A stretch of 64,000 nucleotides of DNA from Rossellomorea aquimaris. Its GTDB lineage: Bacteria; Bacillota; Bacilli; Bacillales; Bacillaceae_B. Under the pieces are notes generated by a model, which saw only the letters and a program-made list of their open reading frames with translations, did no database searches and was not told the DNA's origin. Shown here piece after piece: positions 8,410-18,847 of the stretch. Numbering within the stretch: position 1 is the stretch's first letter; the number at the start of each line of letters is the position of its first letter. The stretch is taken from the NCBI RefSeq assembly GCF_008180865.1, contig NZ_VTEX01000001.1, forward strand, positions 426,742 through 490,741, read 5' to 3'. The translations under genes and the position numbers were made by a program.

Positions 8410-9069
8410 GTGTCGAAATTTCGTTTTGCTTTCATTTTAGGAGCCGCTATCTTTGTATTAATGGGCTGTGTCGGTGGTTCTTCACCCGAAGAGAATATGT
8501 ATAATGTTCTTGAAGAAACAGTATCTAAAGAAGGTCAATATGTTGAAGTTCAAAAACCTCTTCAAGAATTAGAAGAAAAAGAAAAAGAGATTTATACTAA
8601 GATAATGGATCTTGGGATGAAAGAGTTTGACCAAATTGTAAAGCTTTCCGATGAAGCTCTGGACAACATCAAAAAAAGAAAAGAATACATCGATAAAGAA
8701 CGTATGTCCATGAGTGAGGCCGAGGAAGAGTTTGCGAAAGCAGACGAATATGTTGATAAGTTAGAAAGTCAGGATCTTAAAAAGGAAGCAATAAAGCTGA
8801 AAGAAACGATGGAAGAACGTTATCAGCTTCATGAAAAGCTAACATCTTCTTATCTGGATGCGCTATCTCTGGATAAAGAACTTTATAATATGTTCAAAAA
8901 GAAAGAGCTTACAATGGAAGAGCTCGAAAAACAAATCTCCTCTATTAATGACCAATATGAAAAAATAGTGAATTATAATGAGGACTATAACAAAAAGACA
9001 GAAGAATTCAATAACATGAAACAAACATTTTATTCGAGCGCCGGTCTTGATGTAAAAGAATCAGAATAA
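8410..9069 (+). CDS. ykyA: Putative cell-wall-binding lipoprotein YkyA
   Basis: A 219-residue lipoprotein. The N-terminus is a signal peptide ending in a lipobox (FVLMGC), so it should be anchored on the outer face of the membrane. The rest is rich in Glu and Lys and predicted to be long helices or coiled coil (for example LQELEEKEKEIYTKIMDL), typical of the YkyA family. Function is not known. The start is GTG 8410, with AAGGGGG about 10 bases upstream. In B. subtilis it also sits immediately before pdhA. Confidence 0.85.
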   Translation: MSKFRFAFILGAAIFVLMGCVGGSSPEENMYNVLEETVSKEGQYVEVQKPLQELEEKEKEIYTKIMDLGMKEFDQIVKLSDEALDNIKKRKEYIDKERMSMSEAEEEFAKADEYVDKLESQDLKKEAIKLKETMEERYQLHEKLTSSYLDALSLDKELYNMFKKKELTMEELEKQISSINDQYEKIVNYNEDYNKKTEEFNNMKQTFYSSAGLDVKESE

Positions 9070-9077
9070 AGAAGGAT

Positions 9078-9122
9078 AAAAAGTGATAGACGAGAAAAAC
9101 TTCCTCGACTATCACTTTTTTT
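9078..9122 (+). terminator. Terminator of ykyA
   Basis: AAAAAGTGATAG-a-CGAG pairs with CTCG-a-CTATCACTTTTT, giving a strong stem with one mismatch followed by a T tract. Confidence 0.9.
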
Positions 9123-9339
9123 GTCTTTGTACGCAAAAATAATTATCAAAATTCGTTGTAGGTCACAAGATAATCACTTGGTATAGGAGATTAGTGGCAT
9201 CCTTACTCTATAACAGATAAAGTTGTTACAGGTGTTTATATATAACAGGGTTTGTGTAAGTATTGATACAGTTTTGAAAAGAATTGGTAGAAAAAAATTT
9301 CGGGCTCACTTGGAAACAAGAATTTATAATACTTTGTCG

Positions 9340-9367
9340 TTGACTTCCTGAATTTCTATATTGTAAA
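9340..9367 (+). promoter_or_regulatory. Candidate pdhA promoter
   Basis: TTGACT (9340-9345), 16-base spacer, TGTAAA (9362-9367). The -35 is good and the -10 is weak (4 of 6). It would give a leader of about 215 bases before pdhA. The upstream part of the 466-base ykyA-pdhA gap (9124-9339) shows nothing else clear. Confidence 0.5.
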
Positions 9368-9389
9368 CTAGTAAAGGTATTCATGGATT

Positions 9390-9456
9390 GTATTAGTCGA
9401 TGTGACATTGTGACTGATACAGATAAGCTCGAATGTAATTTCGGGTTTTCTTTCTT
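9390..9456 (+). promoter_or_regulatory. Stem-loops in the pdh leader, second one terminator-like
   Basis: GTATTAGTC (9390-9398) pairs with GACTGATAC (9412-9420), with one G-T pair. Then AGCTCGAA (9426-9433) pairs with TTCGGGTT (9440-9447), with two G-T pairs, and is followed by TTCTTTCTT. The second resembles a weak attenuator. No known riboswitch class was recognised. Confidence 0.35.
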
Positions 9457-9579
9457 GGTATTTGTGGAAAACTAGTAATAGTGTGTGTATCCGCAAGTAT
9501 TGTGGTAGGTCATACTGAATTTGGGTAATCTAAACTTTGTATGTAAAAAAACCAAAATAAATGTATAAAGAAAGGATAG

Positions 9580-10704
<1,125 letters not shown>

Positions 10705-10707
10705 GCC

Positions 10708-11685
10708 ATGGCGCAAATGACAATGATTCAAGCGATCACTGATGCACTGCGCACAGAACTACGCAACAACGAAGACGTTTTAGTTTTTGGTGAGGACGTA
10801 GGTCTAAACGGTGGTGTATTCCGTGCAACGGAAGGACTTCAGAAAGAATTCGGTGAAGACCGTGTATTCGATACTCCACTAGCAGAATCAGGAATCGGTG
10901 GTTTAGCAATCGGTTTAGCATTAGAAGGTTACCGTCCAGTACCTGAAATCCAATTCTTTGGTTTCGTTTATGAAGTAATGGACTCAGTAAGTGGACAAAT
11001 GGCGCGTATGCGTTACCGTTCAGGTGGAACGTATACTTCTCCAATCACAATCCGTTCCCCATTCGGTGGTGGAGTACATACTCCAGAACTACATGCGGAC
11101 AGCTTGGAAGGATTGATGGCTCAGCAACCTGGTCTGAAAGTTGTTATTCCATCAACACCTTATGACGCAAAAGGTTTATTAATTTCATCTATCCGTGATA
11201 ATGACCCTGTCATTTTCTTGGAGCACATGAAATTATACCGTTCATTCCGTCAAGAGGTTCCAGAAGAGGAATACACAATCGAACTTGGAAAAGCGGATGT
11301 GAAACGTGAAGGTACAGACCTTTCCATCATCACTTACGGAGCTATGGTACACGAATCCTTAAAAGCGGCTGAAGAGCTTGAAAAAGAAGGCCATTCTGTT
11401 GAAGTAATCGATTTACGTACAGTTAGCCCACTGGATATCGACACAATCATGGCATCTGTTGAAAAAACGAACCGTGCCATTGTTGTTCAAGAGGCTCAAA
11501 AACAAGCCGGTATTGCAGCGAACGTTGTTGCTGAGATCAATGACCGTGCAATTCTTAGCCTTGAAGCTCCGGTACTTCGAGTAGCGGCGCCAGATACAGT
11601 GTACTCTTTCTCCCAAGCGGAGCCAATCTGGTTACCGAATCACAAAGATGTTCTTGAAACGGCGAAAAAAGTACTTAACTTTTAA
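10708..11685 (+). CDS. pdhB: Pyruvate dehydrogenase E1 beta subunit
   Basis: Beta chain of the E1 heterotetramer; together with PdhA it forms the ThDP-binding active site. Family marks visible are [16 protein letters not shown] near residue 25, [18 protein letters not shown] near 50, and the C-terminal transketolase domain with [12 protein letters not shown] at the end. It has 325 residues, the usual length. The RBS AAGGAG overlaps the end of pdhA, so translation is probably coupled. It is followed by 157 bases containing terminator-like hairpins before pdhC. Confidence 0.96.
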   Translation: MAQMTMIQAITDALRTELRNNEDVLVFGEDVGLNGGVFRATEGLQKEFGEDRVFDTPLAESGIGGLAIGLALEGYRPVPEIQFFGFVYEVMDSVSGQMARMRYRSGGTYTSPITIRSPFGGGVHTPELHADSLEGLMAQQPGLKVVIPSTPYDAKGLLISSIRDNDPVIFLEHMKLYRSFRQEVPEEEYTIELGKADVKREGTDLSIITYGAMVHESLKAAEELEKEGHSVEVIDLRTVSPLDIDTIMASVEKTNRAIVVQEAQKQAGIAANVVAEINDRAILSLEAPVLRVAAPDTVYSFSQAEPIWLPNHKDVLETAKKVLNF

Positions 11686-11692
11686 TGGGTGA

Positions 11693-11756
11693 GGAGCATT
11701 CATGCTCCCCCTTAATATTCAAGTGAAAACAGAAGGGCATTCCACCCTTCTCTTTT
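11693..11756 (+). terminator. Intra-operon hairpins between pdhB and pdhC
   Basis: GGAGCAT/ATGCTCC (11693-11708) is followed by AGAAGGG (11731-11737) and CCCTTCT (11745-11751) with CTTTT after it. The second is a plausible leaky intrinsic terminator inside the operon. It may set the ratio of E1 to E2/E3 or mark a separate pdhCD transcript. Confidence 0.55.
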
Positions 11757-11842
11757 CCAATTATAGATATAAGAAAATTAGACAGATATAAGTTTTACAT
11801 TCATCTATTTTTAATCATTATTCAATACAGGAGGTAGAGTCC

Positions 11843-13207
11843 ATGTCATTCGAATTCAAATTACCAGACATTGGTGAAGGTATTCATGAAGGTGAAATCG
11901 TAAAATGGTTTGTTAAGCCTGGCGATAAAGTTGAAGAAGACGATGTACTATGTGAAGTCCAAAATGATAAAGCAGTAGTAGAAATTCCATCTCCGGTAGC
12001 AGGAACAGTTGAAGAGCTTCTTGTTGACGAAGGTACTGTAGCAGTTGTAGGTGATACACTGATTAAGTTCGATGCACCTGGTTACGAAGATCTTCAGTTC
12101 AAAGGTGACGATGGGGAGAAGAAAGAAGCTCCTAAAGCTGACGAGAAAACAGAAGGTCAAGTTCAAGGAACAGCGGAACAAGGTCAAGATGTCAAGAAAG
12201 ATGCATCACCAGAAGCTGTTGAAGAGAAATCTGAAGGTGTGAATCAAAGTGCTGCTGACGCAGAAGTTGATCCTAATAAGCGTGTCATCGCTATGCCTTC
12301 CGTTCGTAAGTATGCGAGAGAAAACGGTGTGGAGATTCGCCAAGTATCCGGTTCTGGTAAAAACGGACGTGTCGTTAAAGAAGATATCGATGCTTTCTTA
12401 AACGGAGATTCTAAGCCGGCTGAAACTGCTGAAGAAGCGAAAGCAGAAGAAAAAGCACCAGAAGCTGATTCTAAAGCGGCTGCACCTAAAGCTCCAGAAG
12501 GTGAATACCCTGAAACTCGCGAGAAAATGAGTGGTATGCGTAAAGCAATTGCGAAAGCAATGGTAAACTCTAAACATACAGCACCTCACGTAACATTAAT
12601 GGATGAAATCGATGTAACGAAACTTTGGGCCCACCGCAAGAAGTTCAAAGAAGTTGCAGCTGAAAAAGGTATTAAATTAACATTCTTACCTTACATCGTT
12701 AAAGCATTAACAAGTGCCTTACGTGAATACCCGGCACTAAACACATCCATTGATGATTCAACGAGCGAAATCGTTCAAAAACATTATTACAACATTGGTA
12801 TCGCTGCAGATACTGACAAAGGTCTATTAGTACCTGTTGTGAAAAATGCTGATCGTAAATCTATGTTCTCAATTTCTAATGAAATTAACGAACTAGCTGG
12901 AAAAGCTCGTGATGGTAAACTTTCTGGTGATGAAATGAAAGGCGCTTCATGCACGATCACGAATATTGGTTCTGCCGGTGGACAATGGTTTACTCCGGTA
13001 ATCAACCACCCAGAGGTTGCAATCCTTGGAGTTGGACGTATTGCAGAAAAACCTGTAGTTAAAAATGGTGAAATTGTAGCAGCACCTGTGTTAGCATTAT
13101 CATTGAGCTTCGATCACCGTATGATCGACGGAGCTACTGCTCAACATGCACTTAACCATATCAAGCGTTTGTTGAACGATCCAGAATTATTATTAATGGA
13201 GGCGTAA
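11843..13207 (+). CDS. pdhC: Dihydrolipoamide acetyltransferase (E2 of pyruvate dehydrogenase)
   Basis: Core of the PDH complex, transferring acetyl groups to CoA. Domain order: one lipoyl domain (1-77) with lipoyl Lys43 in QNDKAVVEI; a Glu/Ala/Lys-rich linker (about 80-140); a peripheral subunit-binding domain (about 144-185, [13 protein letters not shown]); a second Ala/Glu/Lys/Pro linker; and the catalytic domain (about 225-454) with His425 and Asp429 in SFDHRMIDG. It has 454 residues and a single lipoyl domain, as usual in Bacillus. The RBS CAGGAGG is strong. The pdhD start follows 4 bases after its stop. Confidence 0.96.
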   Translation: MSFEFKLPDIGEGIHEGEIVKWFVKPGDKVEEDDVLCEVQNDKAVVEIPSPVAGTVEELLVDEGTVAVVGDTLIKFDAPGYEDLQFKGDDGEKKEAPKADEKTEGQVQGTAEQGQDVKKDASPEAVEEKSEGVNQSAADAEVDPNKRVIAMPSVRKYARENGVEIRQVSGSGKNGRVVKEDIDAFLNGDSKPAETAEEAKAEEKAPEADSKAAAPKAPEGEYPETREKMSGMRKAIAKAMVNSKHTAPHVTLMDEIDVTKLWAHRKKFKEVAAEKGIKLTFLPYIVKALTSALREYPALNTSIDDSTSEIVQKHYYNIGIAADTDKGLLVPVVKNADRKSMFSISNEINELAGKARDGKLSGDEMKGASCTITNIGSAGGQWFTPVINHPEVAILGVGRIAEKPVVKNGEIVAAPVLALSLSFDHRMIDGATAQHALNHIKRLLNDPELLLMEA

Positions 13208-13211
13208 TACA

Positions 13212-14621
13212 ATGGTAGTAGGAGATTTCCCAATTGAAACAGATACGATAGTTGTCGGATCAGGTCCTGGAGGATATGTAGCTGCAATCCGTGCAGCACA
13301 ACTTGGACAAAAAGTAACGATCATTGAAAAAGAAAATTTAGGTGGAGTATGCTTAAACGTTGGTTGTATCCCATCTAAAGCTTTGATCACAGCGGGTCAC
13401 CGTTTTCACAATGCTCAACACTCTGATGACATGGGCATTGTTGCTGAAAACGTAAAAGTGAACTTTGATAAGGTTCAAGAGTGGAAAGCTGGCGTTGTTA
13501 AGAAATTAACTGGTGGTGTTGAAGGTCTCCTTAAAGGAAACAAAGCAGAAATCGTTCGCGGTGAAGCTTACCTTGTAGATGCTAATACACTTCGTGTGAT
13601 GGACGATAACTCTGCTCAAACATACAAGTTCAAGAACTTGATTCTTGCAACAGGTTCACGCCCAATTGAAATCCCTAGCTTCAAGTTCTCTAAACGCGTA
13701 CTTGATTCTACAGGTGCCCTTGCATTGGAAGAAATCCCAAGCAAGCTTGTTGTTATCGGTGGAGGTTACATCGGAACTGAGCTTGGTACTGCGTATGCAA
13801 ATCTTGGATCTCAAGTAACAATCTTAGAAGGTGCTGACGATATTCTTAGCGGATTCGAAAAGCAAATGACAGCAATTGTGAAAAAAGATCTTAAGAAAAA
13901 AGGTGTAGAGGTCGTTACCAAGGCGATGGCTAAAGGCGTTGAAGAAAGTGACAGCGGCGTTGTCGTTAAATATGAAGTAAAAGGCGAAGAAAAATCTGTT
14001 GAAGCTGATTACGTTCTAGTAACGGTAGGCCGCCGCCCGAATACGGATGAAATCGGTCTTGAAGAAGTTGGAATCGAGATGACAGACCGCGGAGTTGTCA
14101 AAATTGATAAGCAATGCCGCACAAACATCCCGAACATTTTCGCGATCGGTGATATCGTAGATGGACCACCACTTGCTCACAAAGCTTCTTACGAAGGTAA
14201 GATTGCTGCTGAAGTCATCTCTGGTGAACCAGCAGAAATCGACTACCTTGGTATTCCAGCTGTGTGCTTCACAGATCCGGAATTAGCTACAGTAGGTTAT
14301 TCTGAAGCTCAGGCGAAAGAAGAAGGCATCGAAGTAATCGCTGCTAAATTCCCATTCGCCGCTAATGGCCGTGCATTGGCACTGAATGCTACAGATGGTT
14401 TCATGAAGCTTGTAACTCGTAAAGAAGATGGTTTAATTATCGGAGCACAAATCGTTGGTGCAGGAGCATCAGACATGATTGCTGAACTTGGACTGGCTAT
14501 TGAATCCGGTATGACAGCTGAAGATGTTGCAATGACTATTCATGCTCACCCAACACTAGGTGAGATTTCCATGGAAGCAGCAGAAGTTGCTATGGGTAGC
14601 CCGATTCACATCGTAAAATAA
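13212..14621 (+). CDS. pdhD: Dihydrolipoamide dehydrogenase (E3)
   Basis: FAD-dependent E3 subunit that reoxidises dihydrolipoyl groups and reduces NAD+. It is probably shared with other 2-oxo acid dehydrogenases. Visible: FAD-binding GSGPGGY (16-22), redox disulfide Cys47-Cys52 in [16 protein letters not shown]-binding [11 protein letters not shown], the second FAD motif FAIGDIVDG, and the active-site HAHPTLGE with His446 and Glu451. It has 469 residues. The RBS GGAGG lies within the last codons of pdhC, so the two are coupled. Confidence 0.97.
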   Translation: MVVGDFPIETDTIVVGSGPGGYVAAIRAAQLGQKVTIIEKENLGGVCLNVGCIPSKALITAGHRFHNAQHSDDMGIVAENVKVNFDKVQEWKAGVVKKLTGGVEGLLKGNKAEIVRGEAYLVDANTLRVMDDNSAQTYKFKNLILATGSRPIEIPSFKFSKRVLDSTGALALEEIPSKLVVIGGGYIGTELGTAYANLGSQVTILEGADDILSGFEKQMTAIVKKDLKKKGVEVVTKAMAKGVEESDSGVVVKYEVKGEEKSVEADYVLVTVGRRPNTDEIGLEEVGIEMTDRGVVKIDKQCRTNIPNIFAIGDIVDGPPLAHKASYEGKIAAEVISGEPAEIDYLGIPAVCFTDPELATVGYSEAQAKEEGIEVIAAKFPFAANGRALALNATDGFMKLVTRKEDGLIIGAQIVGAGASDMIAELGLAIESGMTAEDVAMTIHAHPTLGEISMEAAEVAMGSPIHIVK

Positions 14622-14633
14622 TGTAAGTTAATC

Positions 14634-14667
14634 AAGGAGTATCCCGATTTGCCGGGATACTCCTTTT
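14634..14667 (+). terminator. Terminator of pdhABCD
   Basis: AAGGAGTATCCCG pairs perfectly with CGGGATACTCCTT, followed by TT. Confidence 0.92.
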
Positions 14668-14683
14668 ACTATTTAGTACTATT

Positions 14684-14726
14684 AAAAAAAGGGATTGAAG
14701 CGTTTTTTGCTTCAATCCCTTTTTTT
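14684..14726. terminator. Bidirectional terminator between pdhD and slp
   Basis: AAAAAAAGGGATTGAAGC pairs with GCTTCAATCCCTTTTTTT. It backs up the pdh terminator and serves slp on the other strand. Confidence 0.93.
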
Positions 14727-14737
14727 ATTCCCGAAAT

Positions 14738-15133
14738 TTATTGATCCCAACTTTCGATTGCGCTTGAAACGGGTTTTATTATGTCTTCTTTAGTAATATC
14801 GCCTTCCACTTTACATATGACCTGATTGTTTTCTACCACAACGATTGCTGGAGAAGTCGGGGGAGAATCTGCTATTTTATTTGGTGCTTCGGTATTGAGG
14901 CTCACTACCTTTAAACGTTTAAGGCTATCAGGGTACTGTTTTTTCAGCTCAATGATTGCATCGTAGTAGGGTATTTCTTTAGAAACGTTTCGTTCATCGG
15001 TAAAAAAGATAACCTGTTTTTCTATAAACTGATCTTCTGCTAAAACAACTTTGTTGGAAGAAATATAATCACATGAAGTCAAAAGCAACATCGTGGAAAT
15101 GATTAGTATTGCTAAAGCGAGTATATGTTTCAT
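14738..15133 (-). CDS. slp: Small lipoprotein, Slp-like
   Basis: A 131-residue lipoprotein: the hydrophobic N-terminus ends in the lipobox LLTSC. The mature part has alternating strands and helices (VIFFTDERN, LKVVSLNTE, SPAIVVVENNQVI) that could form a small thioredoxin-like fold without a CxxC motif. B. subtilis carries slp, annotated as a small peptidoglycan-associated lipoprotein, in the same place after pdhD. The name is given mainly on that position and size. Function is unknown. Confidence 0.6.
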   Translation of the reverse strand: MKHILALAILIISTMLLLTSCDYISSNKVVLAEDQFIEKQVIFFTDERNVSKEIPYYDAIIELKKQYPDSLKRLKVVSLNTEAPNKIADSPPTSPAIVVVENNQVICKVEGDITKEDIIKPVSSAIESWDQ

Positions 15134-15427
15134 ACATCATCCTCTTTTCTTAAACGATGCTATGAACTTTGAATTTGTAAATAAATGACTTTTGTACTGA
15201 TCTTCAGTCACATTTTATCATATGAAAAATCATAAAAGGGTCAAGTCATTGAAATGTTACATAATTGAAAAGACATACATAATGAAAGTAATCATAAAAG
15301 AATATACTATATTAATACGATGATTGAAGGCTGCTCTACGCCTTTATTAAATAATCATAAGGTTTCAATCCAAGAATAGGGGTAAATAAAAAGAAGGAAG
15401 TTTAAAATAAATCATTCAAAGGATGTA

Positions 15428-15682
15428 ATGAACATGAAATCGTATATTGCTTTTTTGGTTCAAATGATTTTATGGAGTGTTTTCTATATAGCTGAATGGA
15501 TGTCTGATAAGGATCATTTAGAATATAAGTGGATCATGTTTGTTATATTTTTTTACTTGGCGTTTATTGCTGCGAAGAAAATCGTTCAGTCAAGGAAGCT
15601 GACCTTATTTATAACTTCATTCAGTTTAACGTGCTTTTTTGCCTTCAAAGTAGTATTTGAAAATTTAATGGAAATATTTTAA
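15428..15682 (+). CDS. Small membrane protein of unknown function
   Basis: An 84-residue protein with three hydrophobic segments (about 4-22, 34-50 and 60-80) separated by short charged loops (SDKDHLEYK, KKIVQSRK). No family recognised. AAAGGATG lies just before the ATG at 15428; a second ATG at 15434 is also possible. It ends 65 bases before the deacetylase lipoprotein on the same strand, so the two may be transcribed together. Confidence 0.55.
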   Translation: MNMKSYIAFLVQMILWSVFYIAEWMSDKDHLEYKWIMFVIFFYLAFIAAKKIVQSRKLTLFITSFSLTCFFAFKVVFENLMEIF

Positions 15683-15747
15683 TTCTTTCCCAGATTTACT
15701 AAAGAATATGTTAAAATATTCAAAGTGAATACGGAAAGGTGATAGAC

Positions 15748-16587
15748 ATGAAAAAGATTTTAGCATCTGGCTTAACTCTACTACTATTAACAGCATGCTC
15801 GAGTGAACCAACAACCATTAAAGAAGAAACCAAAAAGCCTGATCAGTCTGTAGTGGACAAAGAGAGCGATAAGACAAGTGATGGTGCCGCTTCACAAGAA
15901 AGCGATAATGAACAAGAAGAAAAAGCTGAGCCGTCAGAAGAGGCGGTTCAATCAAAGGACTATATGATCAATGAAAATAACTGGAGCATTAATCCTATAG
16001 GAGATGCGAATCCCAAAGTGGTTCTCCTTACGATCGATGATGCACCGGATCAACATGCTCTACAAATGGCAAATGATCTCAAAGCACTGAATGCTCCTGC
16101 TATCTTCTTTGTAAATGGTCATTTTCTTGATACACCAGAAGAAAAAGAGACTTTAAAAAAGATTCATGATATGGGATTTGCGATTGGTAATCACACATAC
16201 AGTCACAGCAGTCTTAAAGAAATCTCTCCTGAAAAGCAAAAAGAAGAAATTGTGTCACTAAATGATCTTATTGAATCCATCATTGGAGAACGACCAAAAT
16301 TCTTCAGGGCTCCATTTGGTCAGAATACTGACTATAGCCGACAAATTGCAGCAGAAGAAAAGATGTCACTAATGAACTGGACATACGGATATGATTGGGA
16401 AAAGCAATATCAGAACAAAGAAGCAATCACCGATATTATGGTTAACAGCCCTTACCTGAATGATGGGGCAAACCTGCTCATGCATGATCGCACATGGACG
16501 AGCGAGGGTTTATCTGATATTGTAAAGGGCCTGCGGGATAAGGGATATGAAACCTTGGATCCAAATAGAATAAAGACCGTTGAATAA
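15748..16587 (+). CDS. Polysaccharide deacetylase family lipoprotein
   Basis: A 279-residue exported enzyme. The signal peptide ends in the lipobox LLTAC, followed by an acidic Ser/Glu/Asp linker (about 20-75) and a NodB-homology domain. Metal and catalytic motifs of that family are visible: TIDDAP (motif 1), HTYSHSSL (motif 2) and RAPFGQN (motif 3). Likely substrates are N-acetylated sugars of peptidoglycan or another wall polymer. Motif 1 has TIDDAP where many relatives have TFDDGP. The start was set at ATG 15748, 5 bases after AAGGTGA; a GTG at 15739 lies inside that site. Confidence 0.8.
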   Translation: MKKILASGLTLLLLTACSSEPTTIKEETKKPDQSVVDKESDKTSDGAASQESDNEQEEKAEPSEEAVQSKDYMINENNWSINPIGDANPKVVLLTIDDAPDQHALQMANDLKALNAPAIFFVNGHFLDTPEEKETLKKIHDMGFAIGNHTYSHSSLKEISPEKQKEEIVSLNDLIESIIGERPKFFRAPFGQNTDYSRQIAAEEKMSLMNWTYGYDWEKQYQNKEAITDIMVNSPYLNDGANLLMHDRTWTSEGLSDIVKGLRDKGYETLDPNRIKTVE

Positions 16588-16590
16588 TGT

Positions 16591-16635
16591 AAAAAAAGCT
16601 GCGTGAAAGAAGCCTTTCTTTCACGCAGCTTTTTT
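16591..16635 (+). terminator. Terminator of the deacetylase gene
   Basis: AAAAAAAGCTGCGTGAAAGAA pairs with TTCTTTCACGCAGCTTTTTT, a very strong hairpin. Confidence 0.93.
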
Positions 16636-16759
16636 ATTTGTTCTTCCTCACACAAAGTTCAGTGTATAAACCTACATAAAAATCAGGCATGTTATTGAAA
16701 ACACTTACATATAGTTTAATGTTTAATAGTATGATTGATTAAGAGAATAAAAAGTTAAA

Positions 16760-16770
16760 TATGTTATACA
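16760..16770 (+). promoter_or_regulatory. CcpN-type operator 1 at SR1
   Basis: TATGTTATACA matches the CcpN consensus TRTGHYATAYW at all 11 positions. It lies just upstream of the SR1 -35 box. Confidence 0.7.
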
Positions 16771-16778
16771 AATTAGGC

Positions 16779-16807
16779 TTGATATTTTAAATGTGTTATA
16801 TTATTAT
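16779..16807 (+). promoter_or_regulatory. SR1 promoter
   Basis: TTGATA (16779-16784), 17-base spacer, TATTAT (16802-16807); each hexamer matches consensus at 5 of 6. Transcription should start near 16814. Confidence 0.75.
16792..16802 (+). promoter_or_regulatory. CcpN-type operator 2 at SR1
   Basis: TGTGTTATATT matches TRTGHYATAYW at all positions and overlaps the spacer and the first base of the -10 box. Two boxes around one promoter agree with the known CcpN repression of B. subtilis sr1. Confidence 0.7.
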
Positions 16808-16820
16808 AGAAACAGATAAG

Positions 16821-16834
16821 ATAAAGCGTTTACA
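16821..16834 (+). promoter_or_regulatory. cre site (CcpA) downstream of the SR1 start
   Basis: ATAAAGCGTTTACA matches the cre consensus TGWAARCGYTWNCW at 12 of 14 positions; the mismatches are the first two. At about +8 to +21 it would act as a roadblock or repressor site. Confidence 0.6.
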
Positions 16835-16863
16835 AAAAAACATCGTGAAGGAGAGGAAAAAAG

Positions 16864-16983
16864 ATGGGAACAATTGTATGTCAATCATGCCTTAACACTA
16901 TCGATCACTACGAGGATGAGAAGGTTTCTGTTTTATTCTCTAACTGCTGTGATTGCAACGACGACAAAGAATTAGACGACTGA
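16864..16983 (+). CDS. sr1P: SR1P peptide
   Basis: A 39-residue peptide starting MGTIVCQSCLNTIDHYEDEK, followed by VSVLFSNCCDCNDDKELDD. It has the same length, N-terminus (MGTIVCQ), EDEKV core and paired cysteines (CxxC and CCxC) as B. subtilis SR1P. That peptide binds glyceraldehyde-3-phosphate dehydrogenase GapA, promoting its interaction with RNase J1; rnjA lies 11 kb upstream. The RBS AAGGAGAGG stands 7 bases before the ATG. The two cysteine pairs could bind zinc, which is an inference. Confidence 0.9.
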   Translation: MGTIVCQSCLNTIDHYEDEKVSVLFSNCCDCNDDKELDD

Positions 16984-17036
16984 AACCTGCAAAGGGGTGC
17001 AGGGAGTGAAAATGTCTTAAAGGGGTTCTTATAAAT

Positions 17037-17076
17037 AAAAGGATGAAGAAGGGTGGGGCCTTCTTCATCCTTTTTT
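17037..17076. terminator. Terminator of SR1, shared with speA
   Basis: AAAAGGATGAAGAAGG pairs with CCTTCTTCATCCTTTTTT. A and T tracts on both sides let it serve both convergent units. Confidence 0.93.
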
Positions 17077-17078
17077 GT

Positions 17079-18560
17079 TTATCTTATCGCTCTATGCTCT
17101 TTAATGACTCTCAAGTGACGTAAATCATAATCTTCAGGGCCTTGTACTGGCAGACCTGCTTCTATATTGGTTTTAATATAATTGATGTTTTCCTTGGTGA
17201 TGATTTCACCAGGGATGAAAATCGGAATTCCTGGAGGATAGACCATAATGAATTCAGCGATTGTTCTTCCGACAGACGCATCAATTGGAATGACCTCGGT
17301 ATCTGCGTAAAAAGCATCTCTGGGAGTAATGGAAAGAACAGGTATGTCAGGCAGCATAACCTTAACTGGTGTCATATCTCCATGTTTTTTAAGACTTTTC
17401 ACCAGCTCTTTTAAAGCCATGACCAATTGATCCCCCTCCACATTAGTGTCACCAGGAGTGATGATGCAAAGGATGTTATAAAGGTCAGACATTTCAACCT
17501 CAATATTATGGGCTTCCCGTAGCCACTTCTCTGCATCGAATCCACTTATTCCTAAATCTTTCACAGACACAATCAACTTTGTTGGATCGTAGGCATAGGT
17601 GGCTTTCGTTCCAAGGATTTCTTCACCTACACAGTATAAACCGTCAATTTCGTTGATCTGCCTTCTGATTTCCTGTGACAGTTCAATCGTCCTGGTGATG
17701 AGCTCGCGACCTTCAGTGGCCAGCCGTTTTCTTGCAACATCGAGGGAAGCCAGTAATAAGTAGGAAGTCGAGGTAGTCGTCAACATACTTAAAATGGTTT
17801 GCACCCGTTTCGATGAAACAAGTCCTTCTTTCATATTAAGGACAGAGCTCTGAGTCATAGAACCGCCAAGTTTGTGTACGCTGGTAGCCGCCAAATCAGC
17901 ACCTGCCTGCATTGCTGAAAGGGGGAGCTCGTCATGGAAATGTATATGAACGCCATGAGCTTCATCCACAAGTACTGGAACGTTATATGAGTGAGCGATT
18001 TCTACAATCTTTTTGAGATCTGCAGAAATCCCGAAATAAGTTGGATTGATGACCAGAACACCCTTGGCATCCGGATTTTGTTCCAATGCTTTTGCTACTG
18101 CATCTGTTGTGATTCCGTGAGAGATTCCCAGGTCTTCATCAATGTCCGGGTGGATAAAGATCGGTGTGGCTCCTGAGAATACAATGGCAGACATAACGGA
18201 TTTATGAACGTTCCTGGGAACGATGATTTTATCTCCGGGCCCACATACACTCATGACCATTGTCATGATGGCACCACTCGTTCCTTGAACAGAGAAGAAA
18301 GTATGATCGGCACCAAAAGCTTCGGCTGCAAGGTTCTGGGCTTTTTTTATCATTCCCTTAGGCTGATGTAAATCATCTAAAGGGCCGATGTTAATCAAAT
18401 CAATGGAAAGGGCATTTTCTCCGATAAAATCCTTAAACTCAGGATCCATACCTGCACCTTTTTTATGACCGGGAATGTGAAATTGGACGGGATTTTTTTT
18501 ACTATGTTCAATTAAGCCGGAAAATAACGGCGTTTCATTCTGAGACAATTCATTCAACAC
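17079..18560 (-). CDS. speA: Arginine decarboxylase (Orn/Lys/Arg decarboxylase family)
   Basis: PLP-dependent decarboxylase of fold type I; B. subtilis SpeA makes agmatine from arginine, the first step to putrescine and spermidine. The PLP lysine is Lys230 in SVHKLGGS. Asp199 and His202 in VLVDEAHG contact the cofactor. The N-terminal QFHIPGHKKGAGMDP motif and C-terminal ornithine/lysine/arginine domain (PPGIPIFIPGE) are intact. It has 493 residues, the normal size. In this family, arginine versus lysine or ornithine preference cannot be read with certainty from motifs; the SR1-speA neighbourhood supports SpeA. Confidence 0.9.
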   Translation of the reverse strand: MLNELSQNETPLFSGLIEHSKKNPVQFHIPGHKKGAGMDPEFKDFIGENALSIDLINIGPLDDLHQPKGMIKKAQNLAAEAFGADHTFFSVQGTSGAIMTMVMSVCGPGDKIIVPRNVHKSVMSAIVFSGATPIFIHPDIDEDLGISHGITTDAVAKALEQNPDAKGVLVINPTYFGISADLKKIVEIAHSYNVPVLVDEAHGVHIHFHDELPLSAMQAGADLAATSVHKLGGSMTQSSVLNMKEGLVSSKRVQTILSMLTTTSTSYLLLASLDVARKRLATEGRELITRTIELSQEIRRQINEIDGLYCVGEEILGTKATYAYDPTKLIVSVKDLGISGFDAEKWLREAHNIEVEMSDLYNILCIITPGDTNVEGDQLVMALKELVKSLKKHGDMTPVKVMLPDIPVLSITPRDAFYADTEVIPIDASVGRTIAEFIMVYPPGIPIFIPGEIITKENINYIKTNIEAGLPVQGPEDYDLRHLRVIKEHRAIR

Positions 18561-18847
18561 CTCTTTATATTCTTTATAGCATATTTAATAGCCATGCTAA
18601 AGTTATTATTATATAGGATTTTGCTCATGATTTCATAATTTTTCTTACTACATTTTCAACAAACAAATGAATTATAGCACTTAAGAAAATCTTTGCATAG
18701 TGGCACGTGCCCATCCATCGTTATTTTATTTTTACCGCCATTTATTATCTATTATTGTCTTTCAGTAACTCTTTTTTATTATGGTCCCATCAAGAAAAGG
18801 ATTTTCCCTGCTTTATCGAGAATAGTTCAGTGAATGGAGGGATTCAA

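Larger units (their letters stand above)
16814..17076 (+). ncRNA. sr1: SR1 dual-function small RNA
   Basis: A roughly 260-nucleotide transcript delimited by the promoter at 16779-16807 and the terminator at 17037-17076, located upstream of convergent speA exactly as SR1 is in B. subtilis. It encodes the SR1P peptide (16864-16983). In B. subtilis SR1 also base-pairs with ahrC mRNA, the arginine catabolism activator. The part after the ORF is where such pairing would lie. It is longer than the 205-nt B. subtilis RNA, and the pairing region has not been checked. Confidence 0.8.

Noticed and set aside
18707..18847. 47-residue hydrophobic extension of the nitronate monooxygenase-like protein
   Set aside because: No RBS before 18707; GGAGGG and TTG 18848 give the family's normal N-terminus.
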